Shown: positions 35,255 through 44,300 of the stretch, one piece after another
Numbering within the stretch: the first letter of the stretch is position 1
Layout: every line of letters starts with the position of its first letter
Source of the DNA: Bacteroidetes bacterium 2013_40CM_41_45
GTDB taxonomy: Bacteria; Bacteroidota; Bacteroidia; AKYH767-A; 2013-40CM-41-45
Reading direction: 5' to 3'
Assembly (NCBI GenBank): GCA_002215675.1
Contig: NGFH01000001.1
Coordinates: forward strand, 248,001-312,000
Length of the DNA stretch: 64,000 nucleotides
The notes under the pieces: generated by a model
Databases searched by the model: none
What the model saw: the letters and a program-made list of their open reading frames with translations, nothing else
What the model was told of the DNA's origin: nothing
Program-made: the position numbers and the translations under genes

Positions 35255-35988
35255 TAGAAGCGAATTTAAATTCAGAAAATAATATTTTTCTCATCAACAA
35301 ACCGTTGGGCTGGACTTCATTTGATGCGGTAAAAAAAATACGAAATATTTTATTGAAGCGCTTTTCACCCCTCTCCTTTGGAGAGGGGATGGGGGTGAGG
35401 CGACTGAAGGTGGGGCATGCAGGAACGCTGGACCCTCTTGCATCGGGATTACTGGTTATCTGTACCGGTAAAATGACCAAAAGAATTTCCGAGATTCAAT
35501 TGCTGGAAAAGGAATACACCGGCGCTTTTGTCCTGGGTGCTACCACTCCATCCTATGACAGGGAGACGGAAATTAATGCAACATCAGACTTCTCTCATGT
35601 TACCACAACAATGCTTTACGATGCTATAAAGCAATTCACGGGAAAAATTTTGCAGGCAGCTCCGCTTCATTCTGCGAAAAAAATTGAAGGGAAACGTGCC
35701 TATGACTTTGCGCGCAAAGGAAAAGATATAGAACTAAAACCGGTAGAAGTTTTCATTCATTCCTTTGAGATTACAGGAATCAACTTGCCTGAAGTTTCTT
35801 TCAAAGTGGTGTGCAGCAAGGGAACTTATATACGCTCGTTGGCCAATGATTTTGGAAGAACGCTTGGATGCGGTGCTTACCTTGCATCATTGAGCCGCAC
35901 ACGAATCGGCAATTATCTCCTTGCCGATGCCGTAACTCCTGAAGAGTTTTCTGAAAAGCAAGTCTCAATAAACTTACTTCCGGCTTAA
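35251..35988 (+). CDS. truB: tRNA pseudouridine-55 synthase with in-frame repeat insert
   Basis: 245 residues. The catalytic aspartate is Asp61 in [15 protein letters not shown]. Other TruB marks are [54 protein letters not shown] and [15 protein letters not shown]. It makes pseudouridine 55 in the T-loop of tRNAs. A GCCTCACCCC-family repeat (35368-35402) is translated as [13 protein letters not shown] at about residues 39-51, between the first helix and the catalytic loop, where relatives have a short connector. The reading frame is kept and every core motif is present. It is coupled to uppP by a four-base overlap, and its stop overlaps the convergent hydrolase gene by four bases. Confidence 0.93.
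   Translation: MIEANLNSENNIFLINKPLGWTSFDAVKKIRNILLKRFSPLSFGEGMGVRRLKVGHAGTLDPLASGLLVICTGKMTKRISEIQLLEKEYTGAFVLGATTPSYDRETEINATSDFSHVTTTMLYDAIKQFTGKILQAAPLHSAKKIEGKRAYDFARKGKDIELKPVEVFIHSFEITGINLPEVSFKVVCSKGTYIRSLANDFGRTLGCGAYLASLSRTRIGNYLLADAVTPEEFSEKQVSINLLPA
35368..35402 (-). repeat. GCCTCACCCC hairpin repeat, copy in truB
   Basis: CCCCTCTCC-TTT-GGAGAGGGG is followed by ATGGGGGTGAGGCG. It is inverted relative to the methyltransferase copy, so it is read as SFGEG instead of NPSPKERG. Confidence 0.9.
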
Positions 35989-37118
35989 AAATTCTTTGCT
36001 GCTTCTTTAATAATTTCCATCCACGGCTGTCTGCCTTTGCCGTTTCCCAGGCGAATAATGATTAAGTTTTTTGCAGGGTTTACATAAATGTATTGTCCTA
36101 AATGGCCTATTGCTGCGAAGTCGCAATCGGTTTCACTCGGAATCCACCATTGGCGGTTGTAAAACCAAACTCCTCCCGCTTCTTTATCGGGTTGAGTGCA
36201 TTGCGTTACCCATTCAGCGGGAACAATTTGTTTGCCGTTCCAGTTTCCTTCCTGCAGATATAATCTTCCGAACCGCGCATAGTCGCGTGCCACTGCATTG
36301 ATGCAGCAAAATGCTTTTTCAATTCCGTTATTTTTTCTGTCTGTGCTCCATGTTGCATCGTATTCCATTCCAAGCGGTTGCCAGATTTTTTTCTCGAGGT
36401 ATGCGGAGAGAGTCATACCTGTGGCTCGCTCAAGTATTAAGCCCAGCAGTTGTGTGTTGACGCTTTTATACTCAAATTTTTTTCCCGGCTCCGAATACAT
36501 TTTTATTTTAGACAATTGTTTCCTTAAGCTTCTTCCGTAGTACATGGCTGCGGCTCCGCTGAAAGGGCTGTAATAGGATTCCGAAAATTTTACTCCCGAA
36601 TTCATTTGCAGCAAGTGATGGATAGTGACCTTATCCCAAAAATATTTTCCTTTGAGCTCCGGGACGTACGTTGTAACAAAATCATTTTCACTTTTAATAA
36701 AACCTTCGCTGATGGCAATGCCGGTAAGAGCTGACACATACGATTTAGACATAGAAAATGAAGCCACCGGTGAAGCCGCGTTGTATTTCCCGAAATAATT
36801 TTCATACAAAATTGTATCGCTACGGATGACGAGAAACGCTACAGTAGGTGTTGACTGAATCAAAGACAACAGTGTTACCTTGTTCTTTTTCCGGTCTGTT
36901 ACATACATATTTTCAATCGCTGAATTTTTCTGTGTTTTTGCGAATTGAAAAGTGTTAAGTGAATCGCGGTGAACAGGGCGGGAAGGAAAAATTTTGTAAT
37001 CGGTTATGTTCGCAAAGTTGTAGTAGAAAAAACGCCCTACACGGCACGAGCCGGTAAGTAAAATCAATACAAACAATGCAGGTATAACCCTGCGGCCACT
37101 CTTAATATTCATCATCAT
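35985..37118 (-). CDS. Serine hydrolase of the class C beta-lactamase / NylB-like family
   Basis: 377 residues. The N-terminus has a signal or anchor with ILLTGSCRVG, so it may be a lipoprotein cut before that cysteine (about residue 25). The catalytic S-x-x-K is in ASFSMSKSYVSAL (about 120-132). The tyrosine region is FEYKSVNTQLLG, similar to 6-aminohexanoate-dimer hydrolase (NylB). The C-terminal part ends with NLIIIRLGNGKG. Such enzymes act on amides or esters in the periplasm, and the substrate is unknown. It ends 3 bp before the lipoprotein gene's 3' end on the same strand, so it is downstream of that gene in an operon. Confidence 0.85.
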   Translation of the reverse strand: MMMNIKSGRRVIPALFVLILLTGSCRVGRFFYYNFANITDYKIFPSRPVHRDSLNTFQFAKTQKNSAIENMYVTDRKKNKVTLLSLIQSTPTVAFLVIRSDTILYENYFGKYNAASPVASFSMSKSYVSALTGIAISEGFIKSENDFVTTYVPELKGKYFWDKVTIHHLLQMNSGVKFSESYYSPFSGAAAMYYGRSLRKQLSKIKMYSEPGKKFEYKSVNTQLLGLILERATGMTLSAYLEKKIWQPLGMEYDATWSTDRKNNGIEKAFCCINAVARDYARFGRLYLQEGNWNGKQIVPAEWVTQCTQPDKEAGGVWFYNRQWWIPSETDCDFAAIGHLGQYIYVNPAKNLIIIRLGNGKGRQPWMEIIKEAAKNF

Positions 37119-37121
37119 ATT

Positions 37122-38771
37122 TTATTTCGATTCAGGCGAAATGCTCCATTCCATTTCTACATACCAGTTAGCCCGCACATTTATTTTTTGTGAATTATAT
37201 ATTACTTTTTCAGGTTGCTCTTTTCTCAAATAGTTTCCGGTATCCCATTTTCTGTTGCCGTTTTTATCCGTAATAAGTCTTAGATGATACATAGCAGGCG
37301 TCAGATATTCGTAATTCACTGCCCGGCTTTTATTTAAATAATTCTGACGAACGATGTTTCCATGCTCATCCAATAAATGCAGAATCCTGTTAACATTTGT
37401 TTCAGTGCTATCCTGAAAATTAACATCAAGCTTCATGGTTCCATATTCATTGAGCAACCGCGTTTGAAAAGTAAATTCGAGTGTATCATTTTTCAAGCCG
37501 AAAACATCTGTGAAAACGCCCGGTGAAATTTTGAGTTTGTACGTAGTATTCTCTTTCCATTGAGCAGCAATAATCAGATGTCTTTTCAAACCATCCGTAA
37601 ATTTCATGGAGGAGTTTACCCTCTTTGTAGAATCTTCTGTTAAGATGATTTGGGTTGAATCCCATGACGTAATGGGATGCGAGAATACAATCCGTATGCT
37701 GTCATTCGAATCAAATTTTCCCGCCTGGTTTACTTGCGCTGAAAGCCGAAATGCACTTCCTGCTTTTCCACCCGGCGAGTCTTTTTCAGGTATCTTCATT
37801 TTTGCAGGAGTAATCAGCGGAAAAATAACCGTATCTCCGGAAGGCAACGCCGGTGAAATGATTTTGAGAGACAATGAATCGGCAGTAATATTTTTGTACC
37901 AAACCAAAATAGTATCTCTATCCGCAGAATATTCTTCCACAAAAATTTCAGGGTTGCCGGAAAGTAATGCGTACTGCAAGGAGTCAATAGGTCGCTGAAA
38001 AACAAAAATCACCCTGCCTGGTTCCATTGCATTTGCCCGTATCAAACGTTGTGGTAATGTCTCGGTAAATAAACGCAGCTTCACCGAATCGGTTCCTGAG
38101 GGAATCAGGCTGTCTGCAAAGGCAATACTTTCGTCCTTGCTGTCGAACAGGTAATTGTTATTGGTTTCTTTGAGAGCAAAAATTTTATAATCGCCTTTCG
38201 AAATATTTTTTATTAAGAAGCTGCCGTTTTCTTTTGTCTTTGAAAAATAAGATGGCTTATCAAGATATGGCAGTGAATCATTTTGTCCGTCATACAACAT
38301 TACAAGCACGCCTTTTTCGGGTTCCATTGTAAATGCGTTTACCACCCTGCCGCTGATATGTTCTGTGTCAACTGCCGCTCCGGTGGAAAAAACATACTGG
38401 AAATTTTCAAGCGCATTATTTTCGGCAATGTCCTTAATAGCACTGCCAAAATTGAATGTGTATGTCTTGTTTTGCTTCAGCGTATCGTCAAAGTGAATGA
38501 GCAAGGTTTTATTTTTTACTTTGATATCCGGCATCTCAGACAGAGGAGGTGAAATAACCAGTTGTTCATTGAGTTTATCTAATTGAATGTACTCATCAAA
38601 TGTTATCGCAATGTCTTTTGAATGGAAATGGGTGGAAAATGAATCAGGAACTTGTCTTACCACCGCAGGCGGAATAGTGTCTTTAGCTCCGCCTGTGGGC
38701 GCAACCTGGGTGGCGCAGGAAAAGAACATGAATACAACAGGAGCAAGAAAAAGGAACCACGCTTTGTTCAT
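37122..38771 (-). CDS. Lipoprotein with N-terminal Ig-like (Big_5) domain
   Basis: 549 residues. The lipobox is FFSCATQ (cysteine at about 19). Residues about 30-130 form a bacterial Ig-like domain (TIPPAVVRQVPDSF, ITFDEYIQLDKLNEQLVISP, LKQNKTYTFNFGSAIKD). A repeated beta-sandwich-like content follows, including a carboxypeptidase-regulatory-like segment (about 135-210: GRVVNAFTMEPEKGVLVML). Another Ig-like part is at about 335-450, with IRIVFSHPITSW and WKENTTYKLKISPG. The protein would be outer-membrane or surface attached. Its start overlaps by four bases the 3' end of the msrC gene, so the two are co-transcribed, followed by the serine hydrolase. Confidence 0.85.
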   Translation of the reverse strand: MNKAWFLFLAPVVFMFFSCATQVAPTGGAKDTIPPAVVRQVPDSFSTHFHSKDIAITFDEYIQLDKLNEQLVISPPLSEMPDIKVKNKTLLIHFDDTLKQNKTYTFNFGSAIKDIAENNALENFQYVFSTGAAVDTEHISGRVVNAFTMEPEKGVLVMLYDGQNDSLPYLDKPSYFSKTKENGSFLIKNISKGDYKIFALKETNNNYLFDSKDESIAFADSLIPSGTDSVKLRLFTETLPQRLIRANAMEPGRVIFVFQRPIDSLQYALLSGNPEIFVEEYSADRDTILVWYKNITADSLSLKIISPALPSGDTVIFPLITPAKMKIPEKDSPGGKAGSAFRLSAQVNQAGKFDSNDSIRIVFSHPITSWDSTQIILTEDSTKRVNSSMKFTDGLKRHLIIAAQWKENTTYKLKISPGVFTDVFGLKNDTLEFTFQTRLLNEYGTMKLDVNFQDSTETNVNRILHLLDEHGNIVRQNYLNKSRAVNYEYLTPAMYHLRLITDKNGNRKWDTGNYLRKEQPEKVIYNSQKINVRANWYVEMEWSISPESK

Positions 38772-39250
38772 CCGGGAAGTGATTCAATAATCAACGCAAT
38801 TTCCTGAAAAAAATTTCTGTCAGTCTCGCCAAAATCGGCAAGAGAACGGCTGTCTGTATCCAGCACCATAAAAACTTTTCCATTCTTAAAAACCGGAATG
38901 GTAATTTCAGATTTCGATTCGGTGCTGCAGGCAATGTGCCCGGGAAATTCATCCACGTTTTTTACAATGATGGTTTCCGCGCGTTGCCAGCAAGCTCCGC
39001 AAACACCCTTTCCGAAACCAATGCGTGTGCACGCAACCGGACCCTGGAATGGACCCAAAACAAGCTCATTCCCTTTTACAAAATAACATCCCACCCAGAG
39101 AAAATCCATACCCTCCTTTATTGCCCCAATAATATTAGCAAGGTTGGCAATCAAATCATTTTCTCCCTCCACCAGCGCGCGGATTTGAGGGAGAAGCGAG
39201 GCGTATTTTTCCTCACGGGTTGTGCCTTCTACAAGAATGGATTCTGACAT
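38768..39250 (-). CDS. msrC: Free methionine-(R)-sulfoxide reductase (GAF domain)
   Basis: 160 residues forming a single GAF domain. The three conserved cysteines of fRMsr are in place: Cys74 (VACTRIGFG), Cys84 (GKGVCGAC) and Cys108 (GHIACSTESKSEI). There is one extra, Cys87. The segment QGPVACTRIGFGKGVCG and the ending VLDTDSRSLADF match the E. coli enzyme with an offset of ten residues. It reduces free, not protein-bound, methionine-(R)-sulfoxide. It is the first gene of a minus-strand set with the Ig-like lipoprotein (4-bp overlap) and the serine hydrolase. Confidence 0.93.
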   Translation of the reverse strand: MSESILVEGTTREEKYASLLPQIRALVEGENDLIANLANIIGAIKEGMDFLWVGCYFVKGNELVLGPFQGPVACTRIGFGKGVCGACWQRAETIIVKNVDEFPGHIACSTESKSEITIPVFKNGKVFMVLDTDSRSLADFGETDRNFFQEIALIIESLPG

Positions 39251-39290
39251 GATGCAAAAGTCTATAATTTTTAAACGCGCAAATAAAACA

Positions 39291-39986
39291 TTACATCACG
39301 CAGGCGATGGTTGCAACACTTATTTTTACTTCGCCCGATTCAGCCAGGCAGCGCGCACATGATTCAAGTGTGGAACCGGTGGTAACCACATCATCAACCA
39401 GCAGAAAATGCTTCTCGCTTACCTTTTTTCCGTTAAGCCGAAACACATTTTCAACATTTTCGAAACGGGCATAGCGGCTTTTTTTTGTTTGGGTTGAAGT
39501 GGCGACCGCCCGTTCCATATATTCAGTATAAAACGGTATGCCCATAGCTTTTGATAATCCTTCCGCTATCAGGTTGCTCTGGTTGTATCCGCGGGCTTTT
39601 ATTTTCTTGCGGTGAAGCGGTACAGGAATAATTGCTTCGCACCCGGCAAACAATGATGACTGCCTAAGCTGGCTGCCATAAAGTTCTCCGAGGAAAATTC
39701 CGATTGCAGTATTGCCCGCGTACTTTAAGGAGTGAAGGATATGCTGCATCCCTTCGCCTTTATCAAAAAAGACAAATGATGCAGCCGATTCAACACCCAC
39801 TTTTCCCCAGAATTTCCTGATAACAGGATTGTCGTCCTGCAGATGAAAATTAGTTTTGGGCATGCGCCATAAGCAGGTAGAACAAATATGTTTTTCCCCG
39901 CCATTAAGCGCCCTTGAGCATGCAGCGCACAAGTCGGGATAAAAAAGGTTGAAAAAATCACGGCTATACCTCGAAATGCGTATCAT
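39291..39986 (-). CDS. comF: ComF family phosphoribosyltransferase-like protein
   Basis: 231 residues. The N-terminus has a zinc-finger-like set CAACSRALNGGEKHIC and CLW (about 20-40). The C-terminal part is a type I phosphoribosyltransferase fold with the binding loop FLLVDDVVTTGSTLESC (about 195-211) and IPVPLHRKKIKARGYNQSN. ComF takes part in DNA uptake in transformable bacteria, but the homologue GntX and many others have no proven role. It is a lone minus-strand gene, divergent from the DUF1844-like gene. Confidence 0.9.
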   Translation of the reverse strand: MIRISRYSRDFFNLFYPDLCAACSRALNGGEKHICSTCLWRMPKTNFHLQDDNPVIRKFWGKVGVESAASFVFFDKGEGMQHILHSLKYAGNTAIGIFLGELYGSQLRQSSLFAGCEAIIPVPLHRKKIKARGYNQSNLIAEGLSKAMGIPFYTEYMERAVATSTQTKKSRYARFENVENVFRLNGKKVSEKHFLLVDDVVTTGSTLESCARCLAESGEVKISVATIACVM

Positions 39987-40050
39987 TATCAGCAGCTTAT
40001 TGCAACAACAAAGTAAAGGTTTCTTTTTTAAGTGAAACTTTATCGCAAAA

Positions 40051-40078
40051 TTGCTTGATTAAAAAAATTCTATATTTG
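40051..40078 (+). promoter_or_regulatory. Bacteroidota promoter (-33 TTG and -7 TATATTTG)
   Basis: TTG at 40051-40053 and TATATTTG at 40071-40078 are 17 bp apart, within the accepted spacing. It lies 22 bp before the ATG of the DUF1844-like gene and is the best-formed promoter in the window. Confidence 0.65.
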
Positions 40079-40100
40079 CTTGTTTCCTAATGACGACTGA

Positions 40101-40376
40101 ATGCAGGACAATAACAATCCGTTTCTGAATCTTATTTATGCACTGCATTTCAGCGCTATGCAAGGTATGGGCAAAATAAAAAACCCGCTCACCGATAAGA
40201 TAGAACGCAACCTGCAACACGCTAAAGAATCTATTGACATGCTGCTGTTATTGAGAGATAAAACCAAAGGGAATCTTTCAGCAGAAGAAGATGCTATCCT
40301 TGCCGGCATCATCAGCGAGGTTCAGTTGAATTATGTTGACGAATCACAAAAAGATAAAAACGTAACTATCAATTAA
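40101..40376 (+). CDS. DUF1844-like small helical protein
   Basis: 91 residues, all-helical. The pattern NPFLNLIYALHFSAMQGMGK, IKNPLTDKIERNLQHAKESI and DMLLLLRDKTKGNLSAEEDA is that of the DUF1844 family, which has two amphipathic helices. The function is unknown. Its stop is 7 bp before the ATG of the coiled-coil membrane protein, so the two genes are probably translated from one mRNA, driven by the promoter at 40051-40078. Confidence 0.85.
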   Translation: MQDNNNPFLNLIYALHFSAMQGMGKIKNPLTDKIERNLQHAKESIDMLLLLRDKTKGNLSAEEDAILAGIISEVQLNYVDESQKDKNVTIN

Positions 40377-40383
40377 ATTGCCT

Positions 40384-41316
40384 ATGGAAAATAACGACCC
40401 GAAAGGTTCAGAGACCCAGGAGCAGGGTCCTCGCAAAAGCATTGTCATCATTGTGATTTCGATTCTGCTCGGAACGAACGGACTTTTGCTTTGGCAGTTT
40501 TTTGAAAAGAAAGCCAGTTTGGATGCGGCCAACCAAACCGTGATTACCACTACTGCAGAGAAGGACCAGATACAAATGGAGCTTAACCAGGTGAAGGGCG
40601 AGTTTGAAAAGGTGAAAGCGGAAAACCTTAACCTGCGCGACCAGCTTACCGTGAAGGACGAAGAAATAAAAGCCAAGGTTGCCGAGATTCAGAAACTTAT
40701 TGCCATGGGCGGCCCTGCGCAAATTGCTAAAGCCAAAGCGGAAATCAACAACCTTCGGGGATTGAATCAAATGTACGTTGGGCAAATAGATTCTCTCCGG
40801 AAGCAGAATACCCAGCTTGCATCAGAAAATTCGAGCCTCTCAAGCAACCTGCAGAGCCAGCGCTCGCAGAATGAAAATCTGTCGAAAGAAAATATGAAGC
40901 TGACGGGCAAAATTGCAGCGGGCTCTGTGCTTAAAGCATCAGCAATTGTTAGTGAAGGGCTGCGTTACCGCTCGAGCGGAAAGGAAATAATTACCAATAA
41001 AGCAAAAAATGTACAGAAACTCCGTGTGCGTTTTGTATTGGTGGAAAATAAAGTGATTGACAACGGACCTCTGAATATTTATATACGCATGTTAGGCCCC
41101 GATGGCGCGGTAATGTCTGCAGATAACGAATCATTTATGGCAGACGGCAAATCTATGGTTTACACAGTAAAGGAGACTATCAACTATGAAAATAAAGATG
41201 CAACGGTTGAAGTAGAATGGAGTAAAGGAAGCGCTTTTCTTAAAGGGCATTATATTATGGAGATTTATCAGCAAGGCGGAGCGCTTATAGGAACTTCGTT
41301 TATTGAGCTTAAGTAA
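40384..41316 (+). CDS. Membrane-anchored coiled-coil protein
   Basis: 310 residues from ATG 40384 (MENNDPKGSETQEQG). A TTG two codons upstream is open but unlikely. A single N-terminal helix (about 22-41, IVIIVISILLGTNGLLLWQF) anchors it in the inner membrane. Residues about 45-180 form a long coiled coil rich in Lys, Glu, Gln and Asn with clear leucine spacing. The last 120 residues are beta-rich (EGLRYRSSGKEIITNKA, KLRVRFVLVENKVID) and would be periplasmic. I do not know the family. It is co-transcribed with the DUF1844-like gene and convergent with the giant outer-membrane gene. Confidence 0.8.
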   Translation: MENNDPKGSETQEQGPRKSIVIIVISILLGTNGLLLWQFFEKKASLDAANQTVITTTAEKDQIQMELNQVKGEFEKVKAENLNLRDQLTVKDEEIKAKVAEIQKLIAMGGPAQIAKAKAEINNLRGLNQMYVGQIDSLRKQNTQLASENSSLSSNLQSQRSQNENLSKENMKLTGKIAAGSVLKASAIVSEGLRYRSSGKEIITNKAKNVQKLRVRFVLVENKVIDNGPLNIYIRMLGPDGAVMSADNESFMADGKSMVYTVKETINYENKDATVEVEWSKGSAFLKGHYIMEIYQQGGALIGTSFIELK

Positions 41317-41326
41317 TCTTTACATC

Positions 41327-44300
41327 TTAAAAATACGCTCTCAGCTGCATCCCACCGGTGTGGATGGTTTTTACCGTTTCTGATTTTCTTCCCTCGTAAT
41401 TCAAAGTAAGCTGCATAAAAGCGCTGATGTTTCTCTGCAGAGATAATCCCCAGGTAACATTTTCTCCGGGATGCAGCCCCTCCAACATTTCATAAGCAAG
41501 CGAAGTGTTGTCATGCGCATTATATTTTACAGAAATATAATCTATGTTGGCAGAAAGAATTCCCGCTGACAGAGAATTGTATTTTATTTCAACCCCCGAT
41601 TTTATTTTATCTGCTTTCTCACCCAGTGTTCCTGCACGGTTTTCTATGGTAGAGGGCCGGATACCGACTGAAATCCTGAAGACAGAACCCGGCTGAAATG
41701 CAAGACGGGGCTCGTAAGCGAACGATTTCAAATCATAATCCTGCGATGAAAAAAATTCGGAGTTGCTGGTTTTCTGCGTCTCTTCAACCATTACAGTAAG
41801 CAAAAACGATCGGCTCATATTCCACCGCGCATTGGCGGTTTTAGAAACCAGCACTTTATAATCTAACCCGTTACTTAAAAAAGTCTTGGTAGAATTCTGC
41901 TGCCACGTCAGGTCAAAACCATAGACACTGTTATTACGGTTAAAATAAAATGTGTTGCGCAGCAGCGATGTAAGCGAAACAAGCGAAGTATCTTCAATAG
42001 AAGTACGGAAAGGGTTGAGCGATTCTGTAAATGATTCGTTCATGGTTTTGCGTTCCACACGCCCTTGCGTTTGATTGGAAAGGCGTGTGAGAAAATTTGT
42101 TTTGCCTTCAGCAGATTTTATAAAGGATTCAGGAGCGATAGACAGCACTTCGTTAAGCTGGTTGGAACGCACCGTTACGTAATCATTAGTAGGCAAAAAG
42201 ATTCTTACATATTTTGCATCCGATGCGAATGCGGCCACTTCAAATTCATTCAGCTCTTTAACTCCGTTGCCGTTGTAATCGTTCCAAATATAAATCCCTT
42301 GTCCTGCGGGCACTTCAAGATATATGTATTGCTTTTTCTGTTCCTTGCCCGTTCCTATTTCATAATAGGTATTTGAAGTCAGCCCTCCTTTCAGCAAGGT
42401 CATCCTGTACTGAACTCTTCCAAGAAACGACTGCTGCGGTTGCTGGAAGGATAGCGTAGAATCTGTAACGCGCAACTCCCTGTAGTTTCCGCCAAACGAC
42501 AAAAGATGATTTTGATTTGCTGTCAGTTCAAGGGTTGCGCCCGCATTGTCAGCCACGGTTGATGGTGTAAGAGAGCCGGTACGGACAAGCCAATCATTTC
42601 GTCTTGAAACATCTGTGCGGAAATTATACTTGTTTGTATCGGACAGGGCAAGATAAAACTGCAACTGCTGGTATTGAAAGCTTCCGGCATTCAATGAATC
42701 GGGAGAAACAAAAAAACGATTGCGTTCGCCTTCTTCTATCGTTCCAAGCGTTATCTTTCCTAATGTCCGCGACAAATCAGTATGATGCCGAATGTATTCT
42801 GTGCCTGCAGAATCTTGTTTGGAGGTAAGGTAGCTGGCAGTATTTACGAGACGGAATTTTTTGACGGATACATTAGACGATAAAACATGGTTGAATGCAG
42901 AATAGGGTTGGCCTCTTTGAAAATATTTTGATTGGTATGTAATGTTCCCTATTGACAAGCGGCTTAGCTGCAGCTGAACCGTTCCAATTTGCTCCGTTTC
43001 GGGATGAACGTTCACCAGGTTCCAGTCGCGTTCAAATTCAACAGCGCGGTACCGCTCAATCGGTGTAAAATATTTACTTACATTTTCGTAGCCCAATGTA
43101 GAAGAAAGCTTCCATCCGTTTTGAGCAGTATCAAGACTCAGGATTTTGTTATAGATAGCGCGCAGCGCATACCCGTCATCATTAGCTTTATCTTTTGATG
43201 AGAGAAGATTAATATCATTTTTTGTGTAAGCAGCTTCTGTGGTGAGCGTGCTGGTTTCAGAAAATTTTACATCTGCTCCAAGGGTCATCATCTGCTGTTT
43301 CTTTGGAGAGATTAACAGCGCTATAGGCTCATAGTTTCCCTGGCGCTGGCAGTTTACAGGAGGAACCCACCTGTAGACTTTTCCGTTGGCAGCAGAAATA
43401 TCCGGAACATAATCTCCTTGTCCCTGGGGCACTGAAGAAAAGCTCAATTGCCAATGTGCCGTATCGGAAGTAGAATAGACGTAGTAGTGGTATGGTTGCC
43501 CGATGCAATTCACGGTATCCACCTTGGCATACATGATCTGGTTAGGATTAAAGGCGATACTGTCAGCTGTAGAATAAGATGCCAGTTGAAGACTATCTCC
43601 TGCAAGGTTGAGTGTTTGCTTTCGCGCCGAGTCAAGAGTTTGCTGAAGCGGTTGGTTTTTGCTGTCCTGTTCAGAATAAAAATTAAATTTCAGTTTTACT
43701 TTTTCCCGCTCGTATTCATTGTTGAAGAAAAGCAGCGTGCGCAGGAAATACTTATCCGAATATTCAAACTCGGCAACAATGCGCGAATCCTTGCTGATGA
43801 GGTGGCGGGGCGTAAACGTAATTTGCGCTGTGTTGTAATCAATCACATAATCGTACTGTTGCCCGCGCGTGAGCTGTACCCCGTCAAGAAAAATTCTTTC
43901 AGTTCCCGAGAGCACTATAACAAATAGTTCATTATTGTTTCCCTGAAGGCGGTACGGCCCCTGGTTGCCTTCAATACCGGGAATGATATTGCGTGCCACT
44001 TTTCCTTTGGCGACAGAAAAACTTGCCATGGTCCGCATGGTATCATTGCGTGCCGCGTGCCGATTGCTCGTATTGAAGATGGTGGAGAATGAAGCTCCCT
44101 GAACCCTTTTGTAAAAGCTCATAAAGTAGCTACTGGGCCTTTTCAGGTCGTAGTCGCCTGCGGTAAGCTTGCTTCGTTCATTGAAGAGCTGGATATATAC
44201 TTTGTCAAAGTCCTGCAATTGCTGGGTGTTGCCTTCGGGTTGAAAAGGAATATTTTCATCCGTTATGGCTGCCAGTATGTTAATGTTGTCGTTCACTTTG

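Noticed and set aside
16293-35402. Hairpin repeats as a CRISPR array
   Set aside because: Copies are kilobases apart or irregularly spaced, lie in both orientations and mostly inside genes, and no cas gene is present.
43448-43927. 159-codon plus-strand open frame in the giant outer-membrane gene
   Set aside because: It is antisense to an intact long gene with a signal peptide; the translation has no family-like pattern.
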